A stretch of DNA of 64,000 bases from Pseudomonadota bacterium (GCA_018241725.1 JAFEDI010000045.1:95894-159893), one strand, 5' to 3'. Shown: positions 1 to 9,196, counted from the stretch's first letter. A program made the numbers and translations. Notes: generated from the letters alone by a model not told the origin.

Positions 1-431
1 AACGGCGTGCTCGCCAGGAAGGTCGCCAGCGCCGCCTTCTCCCGCCGCCAGTCGATGCGCAGCGGCAGGTCGCCGCGGGCCAGCAGCAGGTTCTCGGCCA
101 CCGTCATGCCCGGCGCCAACGTGAAGTGCTGGTAGACCATGCCGATGCGCAGGCGCTGGGCGTCCCGTGGACTGCGGATGGCCTGCTCGCGCCCATCCAC
201 CATGAAGCTGCCCTCCTCCGGGGGGTGATAGCCGACCAGGCACTTCACCAGCGTGCTCTTGCCGGCACCGTTCTCGCCGAGCAGGCAGTGGAAGCTGCCT
301 GCCTCGACCTTCATGGAGACATCGTCGAGGGCTGTCAGCGCGCCGAAGCGCTTGGTGACCCGGTAGGCCTCGACGGCCGCGCCGCGGTCCTGCACGTCGG
401 CCGCCAGCAGGGTATGGGTAAGCGCGTCCAT
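1..431 (-). CDS. ABC transporter ATP-binding protein, BMP/nucleoside type (partial, cut by window edge)
   Basis: ATPase that would power the importer formed with the two permeases and BMP-type binding protein upstream. Only about 143 N-terminal codons are in the window; the ORF runs off at base 1. Visible are a Walker A motif (GENGAGKST), the segment GMVYQHFTL that fits the Q-loop, and a start ATG at 431 only 3 bases after the biuret hydrolase stop. BMP-family importers normally use a duplicated ATPase of about 500 residues, so a second nucleotide-binding domain is expected outside the window. Its place as last gene of the biuret operon suggests uptake of biuret or a related ureide; the substrate is inferred from context. 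Confidence 0.85.
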   Translation of the reverse strand, partial: MDALTHTLLAADVQDRGAAVEAYRVTKRFGALTALDDVSMKVEAGSFHCLLGENGAGKSTLVKCLVGYHPPEEGSFMVDGREQAIRSPRDAQRLRIGMVYQHFTLAPGMTVAENLLLARGDLPLRIDWRREKAALATFLASTP

Positions 432-434
432 GGC

Positions 435-1118
435 CTACTCCAGCGCCGCCAGCAAGGTGCTGGAATCCGAAACCGCGCCGAACACCCCGCCCTGCATCTT
501 GATCATCTTCAGCGCCGCCAGGTGGTTGCCGTGGTCGGTGGCGCCACAGCAGTCCGCCAGCAGCAAGCACTCGAAGCCCATGTCGTTGGCGTCGCGCATG
601 GTGGTGTGCACACACACGTCGGTGGTGATGCCGCTCAGGATGATGTTGCGGATGCCGCGGGTGCGCAGAACCAGCTCCAGGTCGGTGGCGTAGAACGAGC
701 CCTTGCCCGGCTTGTCGATGACCACCTCGCCGGGCAGCGGTGCCAGCTCGGGGATGATCTCCCAGCCCGGCTCCCCGCGTACCAGGATGCGCCCGCAGGG
801 CCCGGCGTCGCCGATGCCGGCGCCGATGCGCTGGGAGCGCCAGCGCTTGTTGGGCGGCAGGTCGGCCAGATCCGGGCGGTGCCCCTCGCGGGTGTGGATG
901 ATGAAGAAGCCCAGGCTGCGCAGACGCGCCAGCACCGCCTTGATCGGTTCGATCGGCGCGCGGGTCAGGGACAGGTCGTAGCCCATCTTGTCCACATAGC
1001 CGCCGACGCCGCAGAAGTCGGTCTGCATGTCGATGATGATCAGCGCGGTATTGGCCGGCGTCAGGTCGCCGTTCCAGGGCCAGGGATAGGGATCGGCTTC
1101 GAGGTGGAAAGATGTCAT
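435..1118 (-). CDS. biuH: Biuret hydrolase (isochorismatase-like cysteine hydrolase)
   Basis: Cytosolic cysteine hydrolase that converts biuret to allophanate and ammonia. The 227-residue protein has the isochorismatase-hydrolase fold signature [10 protein letters not shown]. Catalytic triad candidates are D30, K136 and C169, which match the spacing I recall for characterised rhizobial BiuH (D36/K142/C175, constant offset of 6). The segments [28 protein letters not shown] and [10 protein letters not shown] are close to rhizobial biuret hydrolases rather than to RutB or nicotinamidases. A good AGGAG site precedes the start. It lies directly beside the allophanate hydrolase and transporter genes, which supports the assignment. 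Substrate specificity still rests on similarity and context. Confidence 0.9.
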   Translation of the reverse strand: MTSFHLEADPYPWPWNGDLTPANTALIIIDMQTDFCGVGGYVDKMGYDLSLTRAPIEPIKAVLARLRSLGFFIIHTREGHRPDLADLPPNKRWRSQRIGAGIGDAGPCGRILVRGEPGWEIIPELAPLPGEVVIDKPGKGSFYATDLELVLRTRGIRNIILSGITTDVCVHTTMRDANDMGFECLLLADCCGATDHGNHLAALKMIKMQGGVFGAVSDSSTLLAALE

Positions 1119-1149
1119 GCGGGAAGCTCCTGCCAGGGTTGTCGTGGAT

Positions 1150-2085
1150 TCAGCGCTGGGTGAAGGACAGCTCGCCGGGCGCGCCGGCCAGGGTCTGCCC
1201 CGGCGTCCAGCTGGCCGCCATCAGGGCCAGGGTCAGCACATAGGGCGCCGCGTTGAAGAGGTAGTAGCCGGCCGTGATGCCCTGCGACTGCAGCGCCGGG
1301 CCAAGGGCGCCCGCGGCCCCGAACAGCAGCGCCGCCAGCGCGCAGCGCAAGGGGCTCCAGCGGGCGAAGATGACCAGCGCCACCGCCATCAGCCCCTGCC
1401 CGCTGGACAGCCCCTCGTTCCAGCTACCCGGGTAATACAGGGACAGGAAGGCGCCGCCGACCCCGGCGAGAAAGCCGCCGGCAGCCGTCGCCCCGATACG
1501 GATCGGAACCACCGGATAGCCCAGCGCCCGCGCCGCCGCCGCGTTGTCGCCGACCAGGCGCAGGGCCAGCCCCCAGCGGCTGGACCGGAAGCCCCAGTGC
1601 AGCAGCCCTGCCAGCGCCAGCCCGAGGGGCAGCAGCACGTTGATGCGCAGCGCCGAGCGCAGCTGCTCGCTGTCGCTCCACGCCCCCAGCTCCACGGACG
1701 GGAGCATCGGCGCCTGGGGCTGGATCAATGGCTTGCCGAGGAAGAAGGCCAGCCCGGTGCCGAACAGCATCAGCGCGATGCCCACGGCGATGTCGTTCAC
1801 CTTTGGCAGGGAGCACAGCGCACCGTGCAGCAGGCCCATCAGCACCCCGCACAGCCCGGCGGCCAGCACACCCAACCACGGCGAGCCGGTGAGCAGTGCG
1901 ATGCCGTAGCCGCCCATCGCCCCCAGCACCAGCGTGCCTTCCAGGCCCAGGTTGATGCGGCCGGATTTTTCGGTGATGCACTCCCCGAGGCTGACGAACA
2001 GGAAGGGGGTGCTGACCCGTAAGGCGCCGCCGAGCAGGGCCAGCGCGAGACTGCCAAAGGCCAGGCCGTCAGTGGTTTCAGACAC
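1150..2085 (-). CDS. ABC transporter permease, BMP/nucleoside (NupQ-like) type
   Basis: Inner-membrane permease of a BMP-type importer, about 311 residues with many hydrophobic segments. The conserved family stretch [14 protein letters not shown] near residue 35 is typical of the second permease of nucleoside/ureide importers. I chose the GTG at 2085: it has an AAGGA site and overlaps the stop of the upstream permease by 8 bases, a normal translational coupling in this family. The longer ORF reaching 2361 is an upstream read-through in the other permease. Works with the neighbouring permease, binding protein and ATPase. Confidence 0.88.
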   Translation of the reverse strand: MSETTDGLAFGSLALALLGGALRVSTPFLFVSLGECITEKSGRINLGLEGTLVLGAMGGYGIALLTGSPWLGVLAAGLCGVLMGLLHGALCSLPKVNDIAVGIALMLFGTGLAFFLGKPLIQPQAPMLPSVELGAWSDSEQLRSALRINVLLPLGLALAGLLHWGFRSSRWGLALRLVGDNAAAARALGYPVVPIRIGATAAGGFLAGVGGAFLSLYYPGSWNEGLSSGQGLMAVALVIFARWSPLRCALAALLFGAAGALGPALQSQGITAGYYLFNAAPYVLTLALMAASWTPGQTLAGAPGELSFTQR

Positions 2086-3124
2086 GGCGGGTTCCTTTCC
2101 GATTGAGGGTTTCGAAAGCCAGCAAAGCCACGAACAACGTGCCCTGCAACACCAGTACGGCGGCGTCGGGCAGGTCGAGGCGCCGCTGCAGCAGGCTGCC
2201 GGACGCACCGATGCCGCCCACCAGGATGGCCCCGGCGACAATACCCAGCGGGTTGTGGCGGGCGGCGAAGGACACCAGAATGCCGGCGTAGCCGTAACCC
2301 GCCAGCAGCGAGGCATTGGCGCTGCCGTGCACCGCCGCCACCTCCAGCATGCCCGCCACACCGGCCGCGCCGCCGCCGAGGAAGCAGGCCGCGATCAGCA
2401 GCGTGCCGACCGGCAGACCGGCCATCAGCGCCGCCCGAGCATTGCCGCCGACGACGCCGACCGAGAAGCCGAACACCGTACGCCGCAGCAGGAACCACGC
2501 CGCCGCGCAGGCCAGCGCGCCCCAAACGAGGCCCCAATGCACCTCCAGGCCCGGTAGCTGACCGATCAGCACCGCGTCGGGCAGCGGCGGCGTCGAAGGC
2601 TTGTTGAGGCTGGCCGGATCACGCAAGACGCCTTCGACCAGGAAATTGAACAGCGCGATGCCGATGTAGGAGAGCAGCAGGCTGGAGATGGTCTCGTTGA
2701 TACCGCGCACGTGGCGCAGCCAGGCCGACGCGGCGATCCACGCCCCGCCGGCCACGAAGCCCGCCAGCGCCATCAGCAGCTGCACCGGCAGGGCCGGCCA
2801 GCCGGCGGTCAGGGACGGCACCATCGCCGCCGCCAGCGCGCCCAGCGCCAACGCCCCTTCCCCACCGATGATCACCAGCCCGGCGCGGGCCGGCAGGGCC
2901 ACACAGAGCGCGGTGAGCATCAGCGGCGCTGCCCGCGCCAGGGTGTTCTGCCACGCAAAGGCGGAACCGAAGGCGCCCTCCACCACCAGCCCCAGTGCCT
3001 CAGGCGCCTCGAAGCCCTGGGCCGCCAGGAAGGCCGCGAACAGCAGTGCGGCGGCCAGCGCCGCGGCGGTAAAGGGCGCCAGCGGCGCGACGGCGCGCAT
3101 GGCGCGGTTCATGGCGGCGTCCAT
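2078..3124 (-). CDS. ABC transporter permease, BMP/nucleoside (NupP-like) type
   Basis: First permease of the importer, 348 residues, with 8-10 hydrophobic segments. The signature GLVIIGGEGALALGALAAA around residues 80-100 and the NETISSLLLSYI motif near residue 143 are characteristic of the BPD_transp_2 permeases paired with BMP lipoproteins. It begins 3 bases after the binding-protein stop, and its end overlaps the next permease. Substrate inferred as biuret or another small ureide from the enzymes in the operon. Confidence 0.88.
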   Translation of the reverse strand: MDAAMNRAMRAVAPLAPFTAAALAAALLFAAFLAAQGFEAPEALGLVVEGAFGSAFAWQNTLARAAPLMLTALCVALPARAGLVIIGGEGALALGALAAAMVPSLTAGWPALPVQLLMALAGFVAGGAWIAASAWLRHVRGINETISSLLLSYIGIALFNFLVEGVLRDPASLNKPSTPPLPDAVLIGQLPGLEVHWGLVWGALACAAAWFLLRRTVFGFSVGVVGGNARAALMAGLPVGTLLIAACFLGGGAAGVAGMLEVAAVHGSANASLLAGYGYAGILVSFAARHNPLGIVAGAILVGGIGASGSLLQRRLDLPDAAVLVLQGTLFVALLAFETLNRKGTRRV

Positions 3125-3127
3125 GGC

Positions 3128-4252
3128 TCAAACCTGCCCGATCACACCGTCGACCAGATAGTTCATGCTCTCCAGCAAGGGATCCTGCTGGCCGAGCACC
3201 TTGCCGGCGGGGATCACCGTCTTGCCGGTGTTGTCGAGCAACGGCCCCTTGAAGATCGGGAAATCGCCCTTCAACATCGCCGCCTTGACCGCCTCGGACT
3301 TTTTCTTGGCGTCTGCCGACACCGCCGGCCCGAAGGACGACGGCTTGACGAAGCCGTCCTTAAGCCCGCCGCGCAGGAAATTGATCATCGGTTTGCCGTC
3401 GAGGGTCGCCTTGACGATCTGGGTGTAGGGCGTCTGCCAGTCCCACTCCGCGCCGGTCAGGTAGCCCTTCGGCGCCAGCTTGGCCTGGCTGGCGTGGTAA
3501 CCGCAGCTGTACACGCCGCGGCGCTCGGCGGTCTCGACGATGACCTTGGGGCTGTCCACGTGACAGGTCAGCACGTCCACGCCCTGGTCGATGAGGCTGT
3601 TGGCCGCCTCGGCCTCCTTGACCGGCAGCGACCAGTCGCCGGTGAAGATCACCTTCACCGTCGCCTTCGGGTCCACCGAGCGCGCACCGAGCAGGAAGGC
3701 GTTGATGTTGCGCAACACCTGCGGAATCGGCTTTGCGGCGATGAAGCCGAGCTTCTTGCTCTTGCTCGCCGAGGCCGCCGCGATGCCGTCCAGGTACTGG
3801 CATTCGTCGATGTAGCCGAAGAAGCTGCCCACGTTCTTCGGGTGCTTGCCCGCCGTCCACAGGCCGCCGCAGTGGGCGAAGCGCACGTTCGGATATTTCT
3901 CGGCCATCTTCAGCACGTGGGGGTCGAAGTAGCCGAAGGAGGTGGCGAAGATCAAGGTGGCCTTGTCCTGGTTGATCATGGCCTCCATGGTTTTCTGCAC
4001 GGCCACCGTCTCCGGCACCTTCTCTTCCTCCACCACCTTCACGCCGGGCATCTTCTTCAGCACCGCCACCGCCTGGGCCTGGGCCTGGTTGTAGCCGAAG
4101 TCATCCCGCGGGCCGACGTAGATCACGCCGACCACCAGCTTGTCGGCCGCGCCGGCCAGGCCGATGCCAAAGGGCAAGGCACTGGCCGCGGCACCGGTGC
4201 CGAGGATGCGGAGGATGTCGCGACGGCCGGCGGAGAAACGGGTTTGAGCCAT
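3128..4252 (-). CDS. BMP-family periplasmic substrate-binding protein with Tat-type leader
   Basis: Periplasmic receptor for the importer, 374 residues, of the Bmp/PnrA family (typical length 330-380). The N-terminus carries a twin-arginine leader (GRRDILRILGTGAAASALP), unusual for receptors of this class, most of which are lipoproteins, so it may be exported folded. The mature part starts near residue 35 with KLVVGVIYVGPRDDFGYNQA, the typical first beta strand of the family. ATG at 4252 has an AGAGAG-type site; the ORF extends upstream but the extension has no coding character. Lies 3 bases before the first permease, after the allophanate hydrolase gene. Confidence 0.88.
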   Translation of the reverse strand: MAQTRFSAGRRDILRILGTGAAASALPFGIGLAGAADKLVVGVIYVGPRDDFGYNQAQAQAVAVLKKMPGVKVVEEEKVPETVAVQKTMEAMINQDKATLIFATSFGYFDPHVLKMAEKYPNVRFAHCGGLWTAGKHPKNVGSFFGYIDECQYLDGIAAASASKSKKLGFIAAKPIPQVLRNINAFLLGARSVDPKATVKVIFTGDWSLPVKEAEAANSLIDQGVDVLTCHVDSPKVIVETAERRGVYSCGYHASQAKLAPKGYLTGAEWDWQTPYTQIVKATLDGKPMINFLRGGLKDGFVKPSSFGPAVSADAKKKSEAVKAAMLKGDFPIFKGPLLDNTGKTVIPAGKVLGQQDPLLESMNYLVDGVIGQV

Positions 4253-4277
4253 GGTTGTTCTCTCTTTCGTTGGGGGT

Positions 4278-6104
4278 TCAGGACAAGGTCGGGTCGGAAA
4301 GCGGCGCCGCCGCGCGCTGATGCGCGCGCCAGCCACCGCTGGCGGAAATATCCTGGGCGCCGGCCAGGGCGGCACCCTCGCAGATGAAGCCCTTCACCTG
4401 CCGGCCGTCGGCGAGGATCAGCGTGCCGATGCCCAGCGGCGGCGGAATCTCGGCGACGAAGCTGCCGAACAGGCGCAGCGGCATCTCCCACACTTCCACC
4501 TCGATGGCGTACCCCTCGCCGCTCACCCGTTCGAGCCCGGGCTTGGGCGGCACGGTGCCGGGCAAGGCGTGCAGGCGGTAGAGCGGCGCGGTGCGCGTGG
4601 TCTCCACCAGCCGGGCGGCCCGTTCGAGGAGCTGCCAGTTGAGCGGCAGACCGCTCAGGTGGGCGCCGACCACGGCGACCTGCACGGTGGCCTCCCGCAG
4701 CGGCAGGGCCGGCAAGGGCTGCTCCTTGCGCGGCGGCGCCGCTTCGGTCAGGCCCAGTCGCCGATGCAGCACGCTTTCCCAACGGCGCCCGGTTTCTGCC
4801 AGCAAATGATCGGCGCCGGACGGGCCTATCAGGGTGACGCCCGCCGGCAGGCCATCACTGCGGAACGGGCCCGGCAAGGCCAACGCCGACAGGCCGAGGA
4901 GATTGACGAAATTGGTGTAGCGCCCCAGCCAGGCGTTGCGCTCGATGGGCTGCTGGTCGATCTCCCGCCGCGTGTAGTGGGTCGGCGTGGTCGGCACCAG
5001 CAGCACGTCCACCTGCTCGAAGACCTGATGGCAGGCCGGCGCCAGCGCTTCCAGCCGATAGCGACCGCGGAAAGCATCGGCGGCGGACTGGGTATCGGCG
5101 CGGCCGATGATCGACGCCACGATCGGGTCAAGGCTCGCATGTGGTGTGTCGAGAAAATCGCCCAGCGCAGCCCGTCGCTCGGCCACCCACGGCCCGTCGT
5201 AGAGCAGCGCCGCCACTGCGTGGAAAGGTTCCAGATCCACATCCACAAGGCTCACGCCGGGCAGGCCCTGCACCGCAGCAAGGGCCGCCTCGAAGGCCTT
5301 CCGGGCCTGCGCGTCGAGTTCCCCCTGCAGCCCGATTGGCACGCCAACCGCGATGCCGCAGGGCTTGAGCCCATGGGCGGGAACCGCCCCGTCCGCGGTG
5401 ACCGCCAACACCTGCCAGGCATCCGCGACGGTGTGAGCGAAGATCGACACACAGTCCAGGCTGCGACAGGCCGGCACCACGCCGCCGGTACCGATCAGCC
5501 CCGGCGTCGGCTTGAGTCCGACCAGATTGCAGAAGCCCGCCGGCACCCGGCCCGACCCGGCCGTGTCCGTGCCGAGCGCGAAAGCCACGTGCCCGAGCGC
5601 AGTCGCCGCCGCCGAACCGGAGCTCGAACCGCCGGAGATGTAGTCCGGGTGGAATGGATTGCACACTGCACCGTAGGGCGAGCGGGTGCCGACCAGGCCG
5701 GTGGCGAACTGGTCGAGGTTGGTCTTGCCCAGCGCGATGGCACCAGCCTCCTCCAGGCGCCGCACCGCGTCAGCCGAGCGCTCGGCCAGGTAAGCGAATT
5801 CGCGGCAGGCGGCGGTCGTCCTGAAGCCCGCCACGTCGATGTTGTCCTTCACCGCGAAGGGCACGCCGAGCAGCGGCCGGCGGGCCAGGGCGGCCACCGG
5901 GTCGGCCAGCAGGCTGGCATCCATATCCGCCAACCGCTCGCGCAGATCGGCGTGGGACGCCACGCTGATCCACACGGCCGGATCGTCGGCGGCGGCGATC
6001 CGTGCCAGCAGCGCACGAACCAGGCCGCCTGGAAGGAAACGCCCGCTCCGGTAGCCTTCGAGCAGGGAATCGATCGTCAATACACGTGGCAGGCTTGCAT
6101 TCAC
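4278..6104 (-). CDS. atzF: Allophanate hydrolase (AtzF-type amidase)
   Basis: Hydrolyses allophanate to ammonia and CO2, the step after biuret hydrolase. About 608 residues, close to AtzF (605). The N-terminal amidase-signature domain shows the catalytic Ser-cisSer-Lys elements: FAVKDNIDVAG (Lys) and SGGSSSGSAAA (serines). The C-terminal domain (last ~150 residues, including GTLILADGRQVKGFICEG) is that of allophanate hydrolases and separates it from GatA amidotransferases. I prefer the GTG start at 6104; an ATG at 6152 would add 16 hydrophobic residues and put an operator-like inverted repeat inside the gene, and it lacks a ribosome site. First gene of the operon. Confidence 0.9.
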   Translation of the reverse strand: MNASLPRVLTIDSLLEGYRSGRFLPGGLVRALLARIAAADDPAVWISVASHADLRERLADMDASLLADPVAALARRPLLGVPFAVKDNIDVAGFRTTAACREFAYLAERSADAVRRLEEAGAIALGKTNLDQFATGLVGTRSPYGAVCNPFHPDYISGGSSSGSAAATALGHVAFALGTDTAGSGRVPAGFCNLVGLKPTPGLIGTGGVVPACRSLDCVSIFAHTVADAWQVLAVTADGAVPAHGLKPCGIAVGVPIGLQGELDAQARKAFEAALAAVQGLPGVSLVDVDLEPFHAVAALLYDGPWVAERRAALGDFLDTPHASLDPIVASIIGRADTQSAADAFRGRYRLEALAPACHQVFEQVDVLLVPTTPTHYTRREIDQQPIERNAWLGRYTNFVNLLGLSALALPGPFRSDGLPAGVTLIGPSGADHLLAETGRRWESVLHRRLGLTEAAPPRKEQPLPALPLREATVQVAVVGAHLSGLPLNWQLLERAARLVETTRTAPLYRLHALPGTVPPKPGLERVSGEGYAIEVEVWEMPLRLFGSFVAEIPPPLGIGTLILADGRQVKGFICEGAALAGAQDISASGGWRAHQRAAAPLSDPTLS

Positions 6105-6116
6105 GATAAGCACCCA

Positions 6117-6144
6117 AACTTGGATACAAGACAGAATCCAAGTT
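6117..6144. promoter_or_regulatory. Perfect 9-bp inverted repeat, likely operator of the biuret operon
   Basis: Arms AACTTGGAT (6117-6125) and ATCCAAGTT (6136-6144) are perfectly complementary, separated by 10 bases. The repeat lies just upstream of the preferred start of the allophanate hydrolase gene, where a repressor or activator dimer site is expected. No regulator gene for this operon is visible in the window. The function is inferred from position and symmetry. Confidence 0.6.
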
Positions 6145-6245
6145 AGCAGCATGTATGCCAGTTAAATCACGGATCGCCTCCCCATAAAAAACATGAACTT
6201 ACGAGCATGCGTGAAACGACATCTCATGCGGCAGCGCACCATCAA

Positions 6246-6258
6246 CGGGAAATTCCCG
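6246..6258. promoter_or_regulatory. Short palindrome between divergent promoters
   Basis: CGGGAAATTCCCG has 6-bp complementary arms around a central base, in the intergenic region between the biuret operon and the TAXI receptor gene. It may be an operator for either direction. Only the symmetry is observed; a 13-bp palindrome can occur by chance. Confidence 0.25.
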
Positions 6259-6367
6259 GAGCGAGGCACGTTCCCGGTGCATTTCGGCAAACCGCCGGCC
6301 GCCGCAGTGCGCCGGACAGGCGTAACATTCGGCCCCCTGAATCCACCTGCCGCCACAGGAGCTCCCC

Positions 6368-7708
6368 ATGCGCCGCCTGACCGCCACCAGCAGCCGTCGC
6401 GACCTCCTTGTCCTCGCCTTGCCGGCCGTCGCACTGGTCATCGCCGCCTTCGTACTGGCCTGGCAGTTCGTGCGGCCCGCGCCACCGAAGAAGATCGTCA
6501 TCAGCACCGGCGCCGCTGGGGGCGCCTACCAGTTCTTCGGTGAACGCTACAAGGCCAAGCTGGCCCAGGAAGGCATCGAGGTGGAGCTGCGGCCGTCCAC
6601 CGGCGCCGTCGAGAACCTGATGCGCCTGAAGACCGACGACAGCGTAGACGCGGGCTTCGTGCAGGGCGGCATCGCCAATGAACCGGAATCAGAGGATCTG
6701 GCGACTCTCGGCAGCATGTACCTGGAGCCGGTGTGGGTGTTCTACCGGGGCAGGGACGACTACGAGCGACTGACTCAACTGAAGGGCAAGAAGATCGCCG
6801 TCGGCGTGCAGGGCAGCGGCGCCCAGCTCTTCGCGCTGCAACTACTGTCCGCCAACGGCTTCGCCACCCACGACCCGACGCTGGTGGCCATTGGCGGCAT
6901 GGAGGCGGTGGACGCCCTCAAGCGCGGCGACGTGGATGCTTTTTTCGTGGTCGGCGCGCCGCAGGCGCCGGTGGTGGAGGCCTTGCTCCACACGGAGGGC
7001 ATCAAACTGCTCGATTTCGTCCAGGCGGAAGGCTACGTGCGTCACTTCCCGCACCTGCTGACGGTGACGCTGCCCCGCGGCGCCATCGACATTGCCAGCG
7101 ACCGGCCGGCCAGGGACATCCACCTGCTCGCCGCCACCGCCAATCTGGTGGTCAAGGCCGACATCCATCCGGCCATCGTCACCCTGCTCCTCAAGCACGC
7201 CCGCGAGATCCACAGCGCGTCGGGCCTGCTGCAGGCGGCCGGCGCCTTCCCGGCGCCGCAGGATCACGCGCTGCCGCTGCACCCGTCGGCACGCCGTTTC
7301 TACGAGAGCGGCCCGCCCTTCCTGCAGCGCTACCTGCCGTTCTGGCTGGCGGTGCTGATCGACCGCCTGACCGTCATGCTGCTGCCGCTGGTGGCGGTGG
7401 TGATTCCCCTCTCCAAGGTGCTGCCGGGCATCTACAACTGGCGCATCCGCTCCCGCATCTACCGCTGGTACGGCGAGCTGAAATACCTGGAGAACGAACT
7501 CGACCAGGCCCCCACCGCTACCCACAACGCGGACGCCATCGACGCCTTCATCCTGCGTGTCGACCGAATCGAGCAGCACGCGCTGCACCGCAAACTGCCC
7601 CTCGCCTTCAGCACCGAGCTGTACACCCTGCGCGAACACATCGCGCTGGTGCGTGGCCGTCTGCAACGCCTTGCGGAAACTGCCACAGGCTCGGGAAAGT
7701 CCAATTGA
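6368..7708 (+). CDS. TRAP transporter receptor of the TAXI family, membrane-anchored
   Basis: Solute receptor of TAXI type (446 residues). A hydrophobic segment at residues 17-36 is a signal or anchor, followed by the family start KKIVISTGAAGGAYQFFG. A second hydrophobic segment near residues 322-350 (FWLAVLIDRLTVMLLPLVAVV) and a basic C-terminal tail (NWRIRSRIYRWYGELKYLE) are typical of the long, C-terminally anchored TAXI proteins. No TRAP permease (DctQM) gene is adjacent, as is common for this subgroup. The start has an AGGAG site. Ligand unknown; the gene next door (xanthine salvage) offers no firm hint. Confidence 0.82.
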   Translation: MRRLTATSSRRDLLVLALPAVALVIAAFVLAWQFVRPAPPKKIVISTGAAGGAYQFFGERYKAKLAQEGIEVELRPSTGAVENLMRLKTDDSVDAGFVQGGIANEPESEDLATLGSMYLEPVWVFYRGRDDYERLTQLKGKKIAVGVQGSGAQLFALQLLSANGFATHDPTLVAIGGMEAVDALKRGDVDAFFVVGAPQAPVVEALLHTEGIKLLDFVQAEGYVRHFPHLLTVTLPRGAIDIASDRPARDIHLLAATANLVVKADIHPAIVTLLLKHAREIHSASGLLQAAGAFPAPQDHALPLHPSARRFYESGPPFLQRYLPFWLAVLIDRLTVMLLPLVAVVIPLSKVLPGIYNWRIRSRIYRWYGELKYLENELDQAPTATHNADAIDAFILRVDRIEQHALHRKLPLAFSTELYTLREHIALVRGRLQRLAETATGSGKSN

Positions 7709-7753
7709 TAAACTCGTCGTGCAGGCGGCCATCCGACCGCCGACACGACGCAT

Positions 7754-8374
7754 ATGAGCCACACCATGAGTCCCCATCTCGATCTCACCGCCCCCTACGC
7801 CCCGCTGGTCCACCGCATCGAAAAGGAAGCCACCGTCGAGAACGGCCAGATCCTGCGCATCGACCACTTCCTGAACCACCGCATCGAGCCGGCCTTCATC
7901 TTCGAACTGGCCCATGAACTGGCGCGGCGCCTGTCCTTCTTCCAGCCCAATGTGATCCTCACCGCCGAGGCGAGCGGCATTGCGCCGGCGCTGATCGTCG
8001 CCCAGACCCTCAGCGTGCCGCTGGTGTACGCCAAGAAGTATTCGCCGCAGGTGGAAGCGCCGGCGATCTCGCGGATCATCCCGTCGCCGACCAAGGGCGG
8101 CCACACCCGGCTGGTGATCTCCCAGCGCTACATCAAGGCCGGCCAGCGGGTCGTCATCGTGGACGACTTCCTCGCCAACGGCCGCACGGCCACCGCGCTG
8201 ATCGACATGGTGCGGGAAGCCGGCGCCGAGGTGCTGGGCGCCGGTTTCGTGGTGGAGAAGCGCTTCAAGCAGGGCCGCGAGCATATCGAGGCGCTGGGCG
8301 TGCCGGTGTCGACGCTGGCCCAGGTGGAGCGCCTGGAGCACGGTCACGCCGTCCTGACGCAACCGGCAGAGTAA
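7754..8374 (+). CDS. xpt: Xanthine phosphoribosyltransferase
   Basis: Purine salvage enzyme that makes XMP from xanthine and PRPP. The 206-residue protein carries the PRPP-binding motif VVIVDDFLANGRT near residue 135 and the Xpt-specific N-terminal segment ILRIDHFLNHRIEP, followed by AEASGIAPA; all match the Bacillus-type Xpt. A second in-frame ATG at 7769 is a possible start, since neither ATG has a strong ribosome site. The stop lies 6 bases from the convergent tungstate-binding protein gene, so transcription from both sides meets here. Confidence 0.88.
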   Translation: MSHTMSPHLDLTAPYAPLVHRIEKEATVENGQILRIDHFLNHRIEPAFIFELAHELARRLSFFQPNVILTAEASGIAPALIVAQTLSVPLVYAKKYSPQVEAPAISRIIPSPTKGGHTRLVISQRYIKAGQRVVIVDDFLANGRTATALIDMVREAGAEVLGAGFVVEKRFKQGREHIEALGVPVSTLAQVERLEHGHAVLTQPAE

Positions 8375-8380
8375 GTCCCG

Positions 8381-9196
8381 TTACTTGGACAGCGGATAGA
8401 ACAGCTGCTCGTTGCCGATGCGATAGGCCGAGATCGCCCGCCGGCCGTCCGCCGACGTGAGCCAGGCGATGAACTTCTCGCCAGCTGCCTTCCTGACGTG
8501 CGGATGTCTGACGGGGTTCACCAGCATCACGCCATAGGGGTTGTAGAGCTTGGGATCACCCGCATACAGGATGATCAGGTCCTGGCGGTTCTTGAAGCTG
8601 GCCCAGGTGCCCCGGTCGGCCAGCGTGTAGGCGCCCATGCCGGCCGCCATGTTCAGCGTCGGCCCCATGCCGGAGCCAGCCTCCTTGTACCAGCCCTGCC
8701 CCTTCGGGTCGACGCCCGCCGACTGCCAGAAGCGCAGTTCGGCAGAATGGGTGCCGCTGCGGTCGCCGCGGGACACCCACAGACTGCCCTTGCGGGCAAT
8801 GCGCGCGAAGGCGTCCGTCGCATCCTTCGCCCCCTTCACGCCCGCCGCGTCGGCTGCAGGGCCGACCAGCACGAAGTCGTTGTACATCACGTCCTTGCGC
8901 TCGACACCGTAGCCGTCGGCGACGAACCTGTCCTCGGCGGGCCGGTCGTGCACCAGCACCACGTCGGCGTCGCCGCGCCGCCCCACGTCCAGCGCCTGGC
9001 CGGTGCCGAGGGCCACGACCTTCACGGCAATGCCGCTTTCCTTCTCGAAGATCGGCAGGATGAAATTGAACAGCCCCGATTGCTCGGTGGATGTGGTGGA
9101 CGCCACCACGATGGTTTCGCCGGCCTGCGCCGCCGAAACCAGCGCCGCCAGGCCCAGCACAGCAGATCTGAGGAACTTCAAAACGCCATACGCCAT
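8381..9196 (-). CDS. tupA: Tungstate ABC transporter substrate-binding protein
   Basis: Periplasmic oxyanion receptor, 271 residues with a cleavable signal peptide ending near AAQA-GE. The mature start TIVVASTTSTEQSGLF, with the TTST motif, is the hallmark of TupA-type tungstate binders and differs from ModA. The segment VSRGDRSGTHSAELRFW also fits the family. The ATG at 9196 has a GGGAGA site and lies inside the end of the ATPase gene (19-base overlap). Tungstate rather than molybdate is supported by co-location with a tungsten aldehyde oxidoreductase; true selectivity is not shown by sequence alone. Confidence 0.88.
   Translation of the reverse strand: MAYGVLKFLRSAVLGLAALVSAAQAGETIVVASTTSTEQSGLFNFILPIFEKESGIAVKVVALGTGQALDVGRRGDADVVLVHDRPAEDRFVADGYGVERKDVMYNDFVLVGPAADAAGVKGAKDATDAFARIARKGSLWVSRGDRSGTHSAELRFWQSAGVDPKGQGWYKEAGSGMGPTLNMAAGMGAYTLADRGTWASFKNRQDLIILYAGDPKLYNPYGVMLVNPVRHPHVRKAAGEKFIAWLTSADGRRAISAYRIGNEQLFYPLSK

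Noticed and set aside
126-1163. Long plus-strand ORF opposite the biuret hydrolase gene
   Set aside because: Translation is rich in A, H, Q, R and G with no domain; it is the complement-frame shadow of GC-rich real genes.
2711-6146. Long plus-strand ORFs opposite the binding-protein and allophanate hydrolase genes
   Set aside because: Composition typical of antisense frames; the minus-strand genes have clear family motifs.
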